Below, piece after piece: positions 1 to 5,417 of a DNA stretch of 5,998 nucleotides (positions are counted from its first letter, which is position 1; every line of letters begins with the position of its first letter). The stretch comes from Chloroflexota bacterium. Lineage in GTDB: Bacteria; Chloroflexota; Anaerolineae; Fen-1058. A program made the translations under genes and the position numbers. The DNA is taken from assembly GCA_016219235.1 (NCBI GenBank), contig JACRBO010000197.1, forward strand, positions 1 through 5,998. Reading direction: 5' to 3'. Below the pieces are notes generated by a model. It worked only from the letters and a program-made list of their open reading frames with translations. It was not told where the DNA came from and ran no database searches.

Positions 1-263
1 CCTTTGAGCAGTTCCTTCGTTTGCGCGTTGAGGTTGATGTAGTAGGGCGCGTGGACGCTGAGGGCCACGCCCGCCTGCTGCGCCGTGGCCTTGATCGTCG
101 CGCAGGTCTCATCGCCGACGCGCACACTCTGCACCCAGGCCATTTCCAGCGTCAGCAGGCCCAGTTCCTTCAGGCGCAAAATGCCGCCCGGCGTGCCGCC
201 CGGTTTTTTGGGCGTACTCAAGGGCGAGCCGACCGTGCCGAAGAGAAATGCGCTTGAAGTCAT
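1..263 (-). CDS. nfo: Endonuclease IV-like AP endonuclease / sugar-phosphate isomerase-fold TIM barrel protein, N-terminal part
   Basis: Only the first 87 codons are inside the window; the rest lies beyond base 1. The ATG is at 261-263, preceded by a purine-rich AAAAGG about 8 bases upstream, which supports this start. Residues 8-15 (FGTVGSPL) and the block around residues 66-79 (VALSVHAPYYINLN) match the archaeal-type deoxyribonuclease IV family. There the SVHAPY histidine (H71 here) follows the second or third barrel strand and corresponds to a metal ligand. Family members cut the phosphodiester backbone 5' of abasic sites in base-excision repair, using a three-metal site in an alpha/beta barrel; the remaining ligands are outside the window, so catalysis cannot be confirmed. 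An alternative is a non-nuclease xylose-isomerase-like TIM barrel protein. It is separated from the upstream gene by 226 bases with a hairpin, so it is probably transcribed on its own. Confidence 0.75.
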   Translation of the reverse strand, partial: MTSSAFLFGTVGSPLSTPKKPGGTPGGILRLKELGLLTLEMAWVQSVRVGDETCATIKATAQQAGVALSVHAPYYINLNAQTKELLK

Positions 264-452
264 TCGAATAACCTTTTGATTTGAAATCTCTACCGGCTTG
301 GGCAGGGTTTCTCGCGCACGCCAACGGCCCGCCGCTACACGGAAACGGGCAAGCCGCGAAGTTTCAGGGCGTGTCTTTGCTGCCTAGAGCATGGATCAAA
401 CAACTTTCCCAAACGCTCCCGCTGGATTGCCACGCTTCGCGCAGCGGCAGTA

Positions 453-474
453 GCTTGGATTTGGCAATCCAAGC
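453..474 (-). terminator. Perfect 9-bp hairpin after the cysteine-rich gene
   Basis: GCTTGGATT (453-461) pairs perfectly with AATCCAAGC (466-474) around a TGGC loop. It starts 16 bases beyond the stop codon of the gene at 490-852, which is where a transcript end would be expected. There is no T-run on either strand, so it is not a textbook intrinsic terminator; it may protect a 3' end or act in another way. A second strand, TGGATTGCCA at 423-432, can compete for part of the same hairpin. The rest of the 264-489 gap shows no convincing gene or promoter. Confidence 0.35.
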
Positions 475-489
475 CGAGCAACTACTGAC

Positions 490-852
490 TCAATCATCCA
501 CCAAACGGCGATGTCCCCGGGGGCACACGCCGTGCGAACTGTCATACCAGCCGGCAAAGTCGTCGTCAAAGTGCGGCGTGATGCGCCAGTGCTTTACGCA
601 ATAGATGCGCTGGCACTGCGGACAGTAAAACGGCGCCCACAGCGGGTTGAGTGCGTGAACCTGCTGCGCATCGTGAGTACTCAAAGCTTGATGCAGCGCA
701 CGGACTGTAGCGCCTTTGACCTGCTCGGTGCTGTGCTCCCACAGAAAACCGTCCAGCCGCAGTTCACCGGCCTGCGCCTCGGCGGGCGCAGTCAGTTCCA
801 ATATGCCCGCCACACTCATACAGAGTTGACAGCGAAATTCGGCCCTGGCCAT
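490..852 (-). CDS. Small cysteine-rich, putative zinc-binding protein of unknown function
   Basis: I do not recognise a named family. The 120-residue product starts at the ATG at 850-852, 6 bases after the greA stop, so the two genes are probably co-transcribed and may be translationally coupled. There is no strong Shine-Dalgarno sequence in the short gap. Visible metal-site motifs are C8-x2-C11 near the N-terminus and C77-x2-C80 (YCPQC), which together could form one zinc ribbon. They are followed by C85-x2-H88 and, near the C-terminus, C110-x3-H114 (CPRGH), which could form a second site. The centre (residues 20-70) is ordinary soluble sequence, and no signal peptide or membrane segment is visible. 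A cytoplasmic, metal-stabilised, nucleic-acid- or protein-binding role is plausible but unproven. The arrangement of paired Cys/His ligands makes a chance open frame unlikely. Confidence 0.7.
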   Translation of the reverse strand: MARAEFRCQLCMSVAGILELTAPAEAQAGELRLDGFLWEHSTEQVKGATVRALHQALSTHDAQQVHALNPLWAPFYCPQCQRIYCVKHWRITPHFDDDFAGWYDSSHGVCPRGHRRLVDD

Positions 853-858
853 CTTGCG

Positions 859-1329
859 TTACTCGATACTGACGATTCGGAATGCGATGCGTCCGACCGG
901 GGCGTCGATCTCAACTTCATCGTCGATGTGCTTGCCTAGCAATGCTCTGCCCAGCGGGCTTTCATTGCTGATCTTGCCGTTCACGGGGTTGGCTTCCGCT
1001 GCGCCGACCAGCCAAAATGCCTCGTGATCGTCAGTGCCCACCTCGGTCACGGTGATGCGCGAACCAATGCGGACTTCACCGCCGACTTGTTCCGTGATGA
1101 TCGACACGTGGCGCAGCATGCCTTCGATGGTGCGGATGCGGCCTTCCAGAAACGCTTGCTCTTCTTTAGCGGCAATATAGTCCGCGTTCTCCGACAGGTC
1201 GCCCTGCTTGATGGCGAAATTCAAGCGCTCGGCCAATTCGCGGCGCTTGGTGGTCTTCAGGTCTTCCAGTTCCGCCTCGAGTTTGAGTTTGCCCTCGGGC
1301 GTCAGGTAGGTGGGGGTAGGTTCTTGCAT
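859..1329 (-). CDS. greA: Transcription elongation factor GreA
   Basis: GreA enters the RNA polymerase secondary channel and stimulates cleavage of the backtracked transcript, freeing stalled complexes. The 156-residue length is typical. Residues 8-80 form the N-terminal antiparallel coiled coil, with the signature tip GDLSENADY at 43-51; D44 and E47 match the acidic tip pair that positions the catalytic magnesium. Residues about 85-156 are the FKBP-like C-terminal domain, including the family block SNESPLGRALLGK around 122-134. The ATG is at 1327-1329; a GAGAGG stretch lies 13 bases upstream, slightly far for a ribosome site. A possible extended -10 promoter lies upstream. The gene follows dgkA by 67 bases and is followed within 6 bases by a cysteine-rich gene, so greA is probably the first gene of a two-gene unit. 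The call is secure. Confidence 0.97.
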   Translation of the reverse strand: MQEPTPTYLTPEGKLKLEAELEDLKTTKRRELAERLNFAIKQGDLSENADYIAAKEEQAFLEGRIRTIEGMLRHVSIITEQVGGEVRIGSRITVTEVGTDDHEAFWLVGAAEANPVNGKISNESPLGRALLGKHIDDEVEIDAPVGRIAFRIVSIE

Positions 1330-1373
1330 AGCGAACGGTTATCCTCTCAATTACGGCCCTGGCCGCTAAGCCA

Positions 1374-1382
1374 AGTATATCA
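1374..1382 (-). promoter_or_regulatory. Candidate extended -10 element for greA
   Basis: On the minus strand the sequence reads TGATATACT: a TG one base before TATACT, which differs from TATAAT at one position. It stands out in GC-rich surroundings in the 67-base gap after dgkA. It would start transcription near 1366 and give a leader of about 37 bases before the greA ATG. I see no good -35 hexamer at the right spacing, which extended -10 promoters tolerate. This is inferred by eye only. Confidence 0.35.
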
Positions 1383-1396
1383 CGACTGCCCCGGTT

Positions 1397-1762
1397 TCAG
1401 CGCCAGCCGAAGGCGACCAACAGGCGCGGCCCCAGTATCAGCAGCCCGACCAGTACGGCCCCGCCGGCGCTGACGAAGACTGCGCCTGCCGCCGTGTCTG
1501 TGGCTACCTTAGCCAACGGATGCTGTTCCACACTGACTCGATCGAGCGTGGCTTCGATGGCGGTGTTCATCAACTCGGTGGCCAGTACGATCATCATCGT
1601 CACGATCAATACCGCCCACTCGATCGATCCCAGCTGCACCCCCAGGCCGATCGCGATGACGGCCAGCGAGATCGCGATATGGATGCGGAAATTGACCTGC
1701 GTGCGAAACGCATAGCGCAGGCCGGTGAGGGCGAAGCCGAAGGAACGGAGGAGACGGGTCAT
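1397..1762 (-). CDS. dgkA: DgkA-type integral membrane lipid kinase (undecaprenol / diacylglycerol kinase)
   Basis: The 121-residue membrane protein belongs to the small prokaryotic DAGK family, which phosphorylates a lipid alcohol with ATP. Gram-positive-type members act mainly on undecaprenol, feeding the cell-wall carrier pool; the substrate here is not decided by sequence. Three hydrophobic segments fit the family's trimeric three-helix fold: about residues 28-45, 48-66 and 91-112. The signature lies at 62-94: E63, N66, E70 and D74 in TELMNTAIEATLD, then the ATD-AAGAV stretch with D89. Most relatives have AKD there; T88 replaces the lysine. I chose the ATG at 1760-1762 because MTRLLRSFGFALTGLRYA aligns with family N-termini. 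The in-frame GTG at 1832-1834 would add 24 residues translated from octamer repeats. No clear ribosome site precedes the chosen ATG. It follows ybeY, an order common in Firmicutes and related genomes. Confidence 0.88.
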   Translation of the reverse strand: MTRLLRSFGFALTGLRYAFRTQVNFRIHIAISLAVIAIGLGVQLGSIEWAVLIVTMMIVLATELMNTAIEATLDRVSVEQHPLAKVATDTAAGAVFVSAGGAVLVGLLILGPRLLVAFGWR

Positions 1763-1783
1763 GTTGAAGATGACGTGCTTTGC

Positions 1784-1817
1784 GTGACGTGACACGATGA
1801 CAAGATGACACGATGAT
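1784..1817 (+). repeat. Octamer tandem array, plus orientation (consensus RTGACAMG)
   Basis: After a partial GTGAC, units GTGACACG (1789-1796), ATGACAAG (1797-1804) and ATGACACG (1805-1812) follow in exact 8-base register, then a decayed unit. The array lies in the ybeY-dgkA gap and faces a second array of the same consensus on the other strand. Confidence 0.75.
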
Positions 1818-1826
1818 CTCTCAAAC

Positions 1827-1866
1827 AAAGTCACCCTGTCATCCCGTCACCTTGTCATCTTGTCAC
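1827..1866 (-). repeat. Octamer tandem array, minus orientation, overlapping the ybeY stop
   Basis: Read on the minus strand, five units in strict 8-base register run GTGACAAG, ATGACAAG, GTGACGGG, ATGACAGG and GTGACTTT (1866 down to 1827). The first unit contains the ybeY stop codon at 1863-1865. Together with the opposed array at 1784-1817 it can fold into an imperfect stem with a loop of about ten bases, in the ybeY-dgkA message or as a cruciform. Confidence 0.8.
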
Positions 1867-2333
1867 TCCACCGGGCCTGTAATCGCCGCGCGAATCGATC
1901 GGAGCACGGCGGCCTGCGCCTGCCACATCTGCGCCTTCTCGACGGGCGTGTAGTGATCGTGCCCCAGCAAGTGCAGCACGCCATGCACCACCAGCAATTG
2001 CAACTCCGCCTCGATCGGGTGGCCGCCGGCCGTGGCCTGCTCTTTGGCTTTGGGATATGAAATGATCACATCGCCCAGGTAATGATCGTCCTCGTCGCCG
2101 TTGAACGACAACACGTCGGTGGGTGCATCGATGTGGCGGAACTGCCGGTTGAGGGCGCGCAGCTGCACATTGCCTGTAATCACCAGCGTCAGTTCGACGC
2201 GCTCATTGACGCGCTGCTGATCCAGCGTGGCGCGGGCGGCCTTCTTCAAGAGGTCGGGCTTCACCAGCGTTGCGTAGCGCGTGCCAATTTGAGTGTGAAC
2301 AATAGCCCTAGATTTGATCGGTTTTTTCGCCAT
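1863..2333 (-). CDS. ybeY: Endoribonuclease YbeY (rRNA maturation factor)
   Basis: YbeY is a zinc-dependent single-strand endoribonuclease involved in 16S rRNA 3'-end maturation and ribosome quality control. The 156-residue protein carries the family metal motif H3xH5xH as HGVLHLLGHDH, with H117, H121 and H127, and the upstream signature PTDVLSF at 71-77, followed by GDV-I-SY around 87-93. The start chosen is the ATG at 2331-2333; GGAG lies just upstream inside a purine-rich octamer array, and MAKKPIKSRAIV resembles ordinary N-termini. A longer in-frame opening up to 2468 would add 45 residues that merely shadow pgpH. The first 26 bases overlap the end of pgpH in another frame, implying translational coupling. 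The stop lies within a tandem repeat. The neighbours pgpH and dgkA are its usual partners. Confidence 0.95.
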   Translation of the reverse strand: MAKKPIKSRAIVHTQIGTRYATLVKPDLLKKAARATLDQQRVNERVELTLVITGNVQLRALNRQFRHIDAPTDVLSFNGDEDDHYLGDVIISYPKAKEQATAGGHPIEAELQLLVVHGVLHLLGHDHYTPVEKAQMWQAQAAVLRSIRAAITGPVE

Positions 2334-4491
2334 CACTCCGTCTCTCTGTCTCTCCGTCAGGTTTGGCCGATGTTGGCCCATTGCCGCGCAGACGCCCCGT
2401 GTCACTCTTCGCTTCCTGCCCCGGATACCGCAAGCGCGGATGGAACATGCCCTGCAGGGTCGCCGCAAAGGACTGTCGGATGGTATCCAGATCGGCCAGC
2501 GTCAACGGGCACTCGTCCAGCTGCCCCCACGCGATGCGATCGGCGATGGTCTTGCGCACGATCTCGTTCAATTCCTCCGGCGAGGCGGGCCGCGTGGCGC
2601 GCACGGTGGCCTCGCAGCCATCGGCCAGCATCAGCAGCGCGGTCTCTTTGCTCTGCGGTTTGGGGCCGGGATAGCGAAACGCCTTCTCGTCCACGCCGGC
2701 CGCGCCGGTGGGCGATTCGTCAACCGCTTTCTGATACAGGAAACTTACGCGCATGGTGCCGTGATGTTCGGGAATAAACGCTCGCACGCGCGATGGCAGG
2801 CGATAGCGCCTGGCGAGCTCCACGCCGTCGTTGACGTGGCTCACGATGATTTCGGCGCTGGTGCGCGAATTCAATTGATCGTGCACGTTGGCGCCTTCCA
2901 CCTGATTCTCTACAAACATGTAGGGCCGCGCCGTCTTGCCGATGTCGTGATAAAACGCGCCCACGCGCGTCAGCAGCGCGTTCGCCCCGATGCGATCGGC
3001 GGCCTGCTCGGCCAGATTCGCCACCATCAGCGTGTGATGATACGTCCCCGGCGATTGCCGCAGCAGTTCATTCAGCAGCGGATGCGTCGGCCGCGCCAGT
3101 TCCAGCAATTGCAGCGTCGTGGTGATGTCAAACAAATTGCCGATCAGGAAGAAGCCACCCAACGTCAGGCTCGCCGATAATCCGCCGTTGAGCAGCGTCG
3201 CCCCGATGAGCGTCACCCACCCGATCGGATCGGTGCCGCCCTCCGGCAATCGAAACGCGAGCAGGATTACGGCGTTGATCAGGGCGACGTTCAAACCGGC
3301 CAAAAAGAATGTATTCAGCCGTTCGACGCGGCCCAGGGACAGCACGCTGATCAAACCGCCCGCCACCATATACATAGAAATTTCCAGCGAGCCGCCCGCC
3401 AGCACCCCAATGAGGCCCGCCAGCAAAATGGTGGTGGTCACGGCCAGCCCCGGTCCCAGCAGCACCGTCAGCAGCATGGACAGCGCCGCCACCGGAAACA
3501 CATACGGCAGCACGGTGCGATTGGGCACCATGAATTTGGCCACCAGCAAAAACAGCGTCAGCAGCAGCAACAACAGCAGCAGGTGCCGCGGCCGATCGAG
3601 CAGCTCCACCTCGAAGCGCCACAGATACAGGCCTAGCAGCACCGCCACCGCCACTGCGATCCACAGTGAGCCGCCCACATCGCCCCAGCCCAACTGCGAC
3701 TGCCGCAAGTTGAGCTGATTCAGCGCCTCGATTTGCAGGGGTGTGACCACCTCGCCCTGACGGACGATGGTCTGCCCGGCTTCGATGTCGCGCTGGCGTG
3801 GCTCCACTTTGCTGCGCGCTTCGGCGCGGGCCTGCTCGGTGGCGGGGTCGTTGCGGGCACGATTGGGCACGATGAAGTTTTGCGCCACCTCGCTGACGAG
3901 ACGGGTCCGATCCTCGTTCAGATCGATCGCGACCAGCGCGGGCAGGCGCGACTTGAACTCGGCCACGTTCACGTCGCGGATGACGTTGCGCAGCGTCAGA
4001 TCGATCACCGTGATGATTTCCTGTGAGACGCGCTGCCACGCTTCGCCGGACAGATCGAGCAGGGCTTCGATCACCGCCGGGGTCAGCGTCACATTCTCGA
4101 TGACGGCCAGGGCGGCGCGTTTTTGATCGCGGGTGGCCTGGGTGTCCAGCCGCACCGCGCGGATGAAGTCCAACACCTGACGGGCATAGGCAATTTGCTG
4201 GCGGGCCACGCGCGGATCGATCGGGTCGTATTGCACCGCCACATTGCGCTCGGCTTCCTCGCGGGCCAGTTCGGTCAGGACTTCGCTGACATAGCGAGCC
4301 GCGCGCGGGGCGCGGACATCTTCGGGCGCGACATTGCCCTCATCTAAGGCCACCTGCCCGGAGGTCGAGAGCGGCACGATCAGAATCACGGCCGTCGCCA
4401 GCACAAACAATACCCCCAACAGCCAGACGCGCGTGTTGCGCCAGGCTTGCCGCTTATTCGATTGACTGGAGCGAGTGTTGGGTGACCACAT
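2308..4491 (-). CDS. pgpH: PgpH/YqfF-type membrane HD phosphodiesterase (7TMR-HD family; cyclic-di-AMP hydrolase)
   Basis: Characterised members (Listeria PgpH, Bacillus YqfF) hydrolyse cyclic-di-AMP to pApA. The 727-residue length matches the family's roughly 710. Order of domains: cytoplasmic basic N-terminus; TM1 at about 22-43; a large extracytoplasmic 7TMR-HDED domain at about 45-270; a bundle of about seven membrane segments at about 275-452; then a cytoplasmic HD domain at about 475-680. Metal and catalytic residues visible are H485/H486 in TYHHTLMVANLAEQA, H515-D516 in YHDIGK, H552, H576-H577 in PEHHGT and D624 in LADGCEA, a complete HD set. The C-terminal tail (690-727) is polar and partly encoded by an octamer repeat. 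The ATG is at 4489-4491, without an obvious Shine-Dalgarno sequence; a T-tailed hairpin sits just upstream. It overlaps ybeY by 26 bases. phoH, often found upstream, is absent within the window. Confidence 0.94.
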   Translation of the reverse strand: MWSPNTRSSQSNKRQAWRNTRVWLLGVLFVLATAVILIVPLSTSGQVALDEGNVAPEDVRAPRAARYVSEVLTELAREEAERNVAVQYDPIDPRVARQQIAYARQVLDFIRAVRLDTQATRDQKRAALAVIENVTLTPAVIEALLDLSGEAWQRVSQEIITVIDLTLRNVIRDVNVAEFKSRLPALVAIDLNEDRTRLVSEVAQNFIVPNRARNDPATEQARAEARSKVEPRQRDIEAGQTIVRQGEVVTPLQIEALNQLNLRQSQLGWGDVGGSLWIAVAVAVLLGLYLWRFEVELLDRPRHLLLLLLLLTLFLLVAKFMVPNRTVLPYVFPVAALSMLLTVLLGPGLAVTTTILLAGLIGVLAGGSLEISMYMVAGGLISVLSLGRVERLNTFFLAGLNVALINAVILLAFRLPEGGTDPIGWVTLIGATLLNGGLSASLTLGGFFLIGNLFDITTTLQLLELARPTHPLLNELLRQSPGTYHHTLMVANLAEQAADRIGANALLTRVGAFYHDIGKTARPYMFVENQVEGANVHDQLNSRTSAEIIVSHVNDGVELARRYRLPSRVRAFIPEHHGTMRVSFLYQKAVDESPTGAAGVDEKAFRYPGPKPQSKETALLMLADGCEATVRATRPASPEELNEIVRKTIADRIAWGQLDECPLTLADLDTIRQSFAATLQGMFHPRLRYPGQEAKSDTGRLRGNGPTSAKPDGETERRSDGEKTDQI
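2335..2358 (-). repeat. Octamer tandem array at the pgpH-ybeY junction (GACGGAGA type)
   Basis: On the minus strand three units run in 8-base register: GACGGAGA (2351-2358), GACAGAGA (2343-2350) and GACGGAGT (2335-2342), with a diverged fourth, GATGGCGA, covering the ybeY ATG. The array encodes part of the PgpH C-terminus (DGETERRSD) and also supplies the purine-rich ribosome-binding stretch of ybeY. Confidence 0.7.
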
Positions 4492-4515
4492 GGTTTATCA
4501 CAGGCTAAACAAAAT

Positions 4516-4535
4516 GAGGAGCAGGTTCGCTCCTC
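4516..4535 (-). terminator. GC-rich hairpin with T-rich tail in front of pgpH
   Basis: The minus strand has GAGGAGC, a six-base loop and GCTCCTC, then ATTTTGTTT: a 7-bp perfect stem with a T-rich tail, which is the form of an intrinsic terminator or attenuator. It could end transcripts coming from the toxin-antitoxin genes. It leaves only 24 bases to the pgpH ATG, so a pgpH transcript started upstream would pass through it. In repeat copy 2 the equivalent stem is degraded. Confidence 0.45.
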
Positions 4536-4636
4536 TTCATTATCGTACAAAACTGGCTAACGGCCTAAACAACGGGCTGGGTCTGGTGCTGAGGAAAGTC
4601 TACACGGTCAAAGAGGGCGCGTCAAGGTGCGGAGAG

Positions 4637-4737
4637 AAGACCTCGGAGGTTTTAACGGATTGGCTGAAGAGGCTGGCCGGGCGGCTCGAAGGACTGTCAG
4701 CGGCCGCCTGAGTGTCTATGAAAACCTCCGAGGTCTT
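4637..4737. repeat. 17-bp perfect inverted repeat around a 67-base centre (copy 1)
   Basis: AAGACCTCGGAGGTTTT (4637-4653) is the exact reverse complement of AAAACCTCCGAGGTCTT (4721-4737). Each arm also holds its own near-palindrome, ACCTC-G-GAGGT. In the centre, GGCGGC near 4680 can pair with GCCGCC near 4703-4708, extending a possible stem-loop. Confidence 0.85.
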
Positions 4738-4806
4738 GATGGCGGCTGAGGAAAATCTGCACGGTCAAAGAGAGCGCGCCAGGGTGCGGGCGCGGTTATA
4801 CCCCAT

Positions 4807-5130
4807 CTAGTCGGCGAACATCTCCGCGAGAACGGCCAGCACGGCTTGCTGTGCTGGCAAGCTGACGCGGCCGAGCCGCCTGACAAGCCGCGTCTTATCC
4901 ACCGTGCGTATTTGATCAAGGACAACCTGACCCGCTTTGCCTTGAAACCGACAGGGGATACGCGTTGGATAAGGTTGGCCTTTCGTCGTCATCGGCGCGA
5001 CGATGACGGTGGCGATATAACGATTCATTTCATCCGGGGAGATGATGAGGCAGGGTCGCGTTTTTCTGATTTCACTGCCGACGGTTGGATCGAGGCTGAC
5101 CAGGTAAACTTCAAAGCGTTTGACTACCAT
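4807..5130 (-). CDS. mazF: MazF/PemK-type toxin (sequence-specific endoribonuclease)
   Basis: MazF-family toxins cleave mRNA at short sequences when freed from the antitoxin. The 107-residue protein has the expected small SH3-like barrel sequence: VKRFEVYLVSLDPTVGSE at 3-20, KTRPCLIISPDEMN at 23-36 with R25, VIVAPMTT at 42-49 with T48, and VLDQIRTVDKTRL at 70-82. R25 and T48 fall in the conserved catalytic positions, so the toxin looks intact. I chose the ATG at 5128-5130, which overlaps the antitoxin stop in the sequence ATGGTAG (7-base overlap), as is usual for coupled toxin-antitoxin pairs. A GTG at 5149-5151 would add seven residues and is less likely. The gene has no promoter of its own that I can see and is co-transcribed with the antitoxin. 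Its stop lies 18 bases from the end of repeat copy 1. Confidence 0.93.
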   Translation of the reverse strand: MVVKRFEVYLVSLDPTVGSEIRKTRPCLIISPDEMNRYIATVIVAPMTTKGQPYPTRIPCRFQGKAGQVVLDQIRTVDKTRLVRRLGRVSLPAQQAVLAVLAEMFAD

Positions 5131-5381
5131 TGCCAGTCGCTCACGTCCCACCGGGTAGAGGCCGGCTCGTCCAGCAGGTGATCATCGCCCCGGCTGGCCA
5201 TGGCGCGAAACTGCGCATTCCAACCATAGCGCGGGCGCGCCGTTGGGCGGATGATGAGCTGGTCACGTTGGACAGAGATTTCTACTTCGTCGCCAAGCCC
5301 GACCTGATCGATGAGCGCCTTTGGGATGCGAATGCCACGCGAGTTACCAATCTTGACCATAGGGGTTTTTACGATACTCAT
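5124..5381 (-). CDS. mazE: MazE/AbrB-family antitoxin
   Basis: The 85-residue protein has an N-terminal SpoVT-AbrB swapped-hairpin DNA-binding domain (residues 1-48): VKIGNSRGIRIPKALIDQVGL followed by DEVEISVQRDQLIIRP, the standard MazE layout. The tail (49-85), rich in charged and aromatic residues and ending WDVSDWQW, is the kind of flexible segment that wraps and blocks MazF. The ATG at 5379-5381 is favoured because GAGGGA lies 4-5 bases upstream and MSIVKTPMVKIG matches family N-termini; the longer opening to 5489 would run through the promoter and into repeat copy 2. Family members bind their own promoter, alone or with MazF, and a candidate operator overlaps the -10 box. It overlaps mazF by 7 bases. 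Confidence 0.93.
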   Translation of the reverse strand: MSIVKTPMVKIGNSRGIRIPKALIDQVGLGDEVEISVQRDQLIIRPTARPRYGWNAQFRAMASRGDDHLLDEPASTRWDVSDWQW

Positions 5382-5408
5382 GCTTCCCTCGTGCCTGCCG
5401 GATGTGCT

Positions 5409-5417
5409 TACATTGTA
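5409..5417. promoter_or_regulatory. Candidate antitoxin operator over the -10 box
   Basis: TACA-T-TGTA is a short perfect palindrome with a one-base centre that covers the whole TACAAT -10 hexamer of the mazE promoter. AbrB-fold antitoxins bind as dimers to short palindromes at their own promoters, so this fits autorepression. The arms are only four bases, so chance is possible. Confidence 0.35.

Larger units (their letters stand above)
4508..4789 (+). repeat. Long non-coding direct repeat, copy 1 (between pgpH and the toxin gene)
   Basis: This fills nearly all of the gene-free stretch 4492-4806. From 4536 to 4613 it matches 5485-5562 at 76 of 78 positions, at a fixed offset of 949. The match then continues at lower identity and, after a 29-base extra segment in copy 2, at an offset of 978. 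Layout: lead-in; sub-repeat A (4588-4632); inverted-repeat arm AAGACCTCGGAGGTTTT (4637-4653); 67-base centre; perfectly complementary arm (4721-4737); second sub-repeat A (4745-4789). The two A sub-repeats agree at 40 of 45 positions, all five differences being transitions. No convincing coding frame is conserved between copies. It could be a MITE-like element, a dispersed intergenic repeat or a structured RNA gene; the strand is arbitrary. Confidence 0.85.

Noticed and set aside
264..420. Promoter for the endonuclease IV-like gene
   Set aside because: No -35/-10 pair with acceptable spacing could be seen on the minus strand; several weak hexamers occur, none persuasive.
1763..1834. In-frame GTG extension of dgkA by 24 codons
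   Set aside because: The extension is made of octamer repeats, lacks a family match and would start inside the repeat array; the ATG at 1760-1762 fits the family N-terminus.
2314..3180. Long plus-strand open frame of 288 codons
   Set aside because: It lies wholly opposite pgpH and the ybeY start, whose products have clear motifs. The translation is Arg/His/Gln-rich low-complexity sequence typical of the antisense of a GC-rich gene.
3541..3600. CAG/CAA-rich stretch that looks like a microsatellite
   Set aside because: It encodes the leucine-rich membrane segment of PgpH (about residues 304-316), which explains the repetition.
3128..4039. Minus-strand open frame of 303 codons in another frame of pgpH
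   Set aside because: The composition is dominated by Arg, Gly and Ala with no motif, and pgpH in the same stretch has full membrane and HD-domain sequence.
4591..4600. GAGGAAAGTC, reminiscent of the conserved 5' core of RNase P RNA
   Set aside because: Only these ten bases match. The following bases and the expected 3' partner core are missing, and the motif recurs several times in the repeats.
4475..4711. Plus-strand 78-codon open frame over repeat copy 1
   Set aside because: The frame is not preserved in copy 2, where a 29-base insertion and other changes break it, and there is no ribosome site; the repeat looks non-coding.
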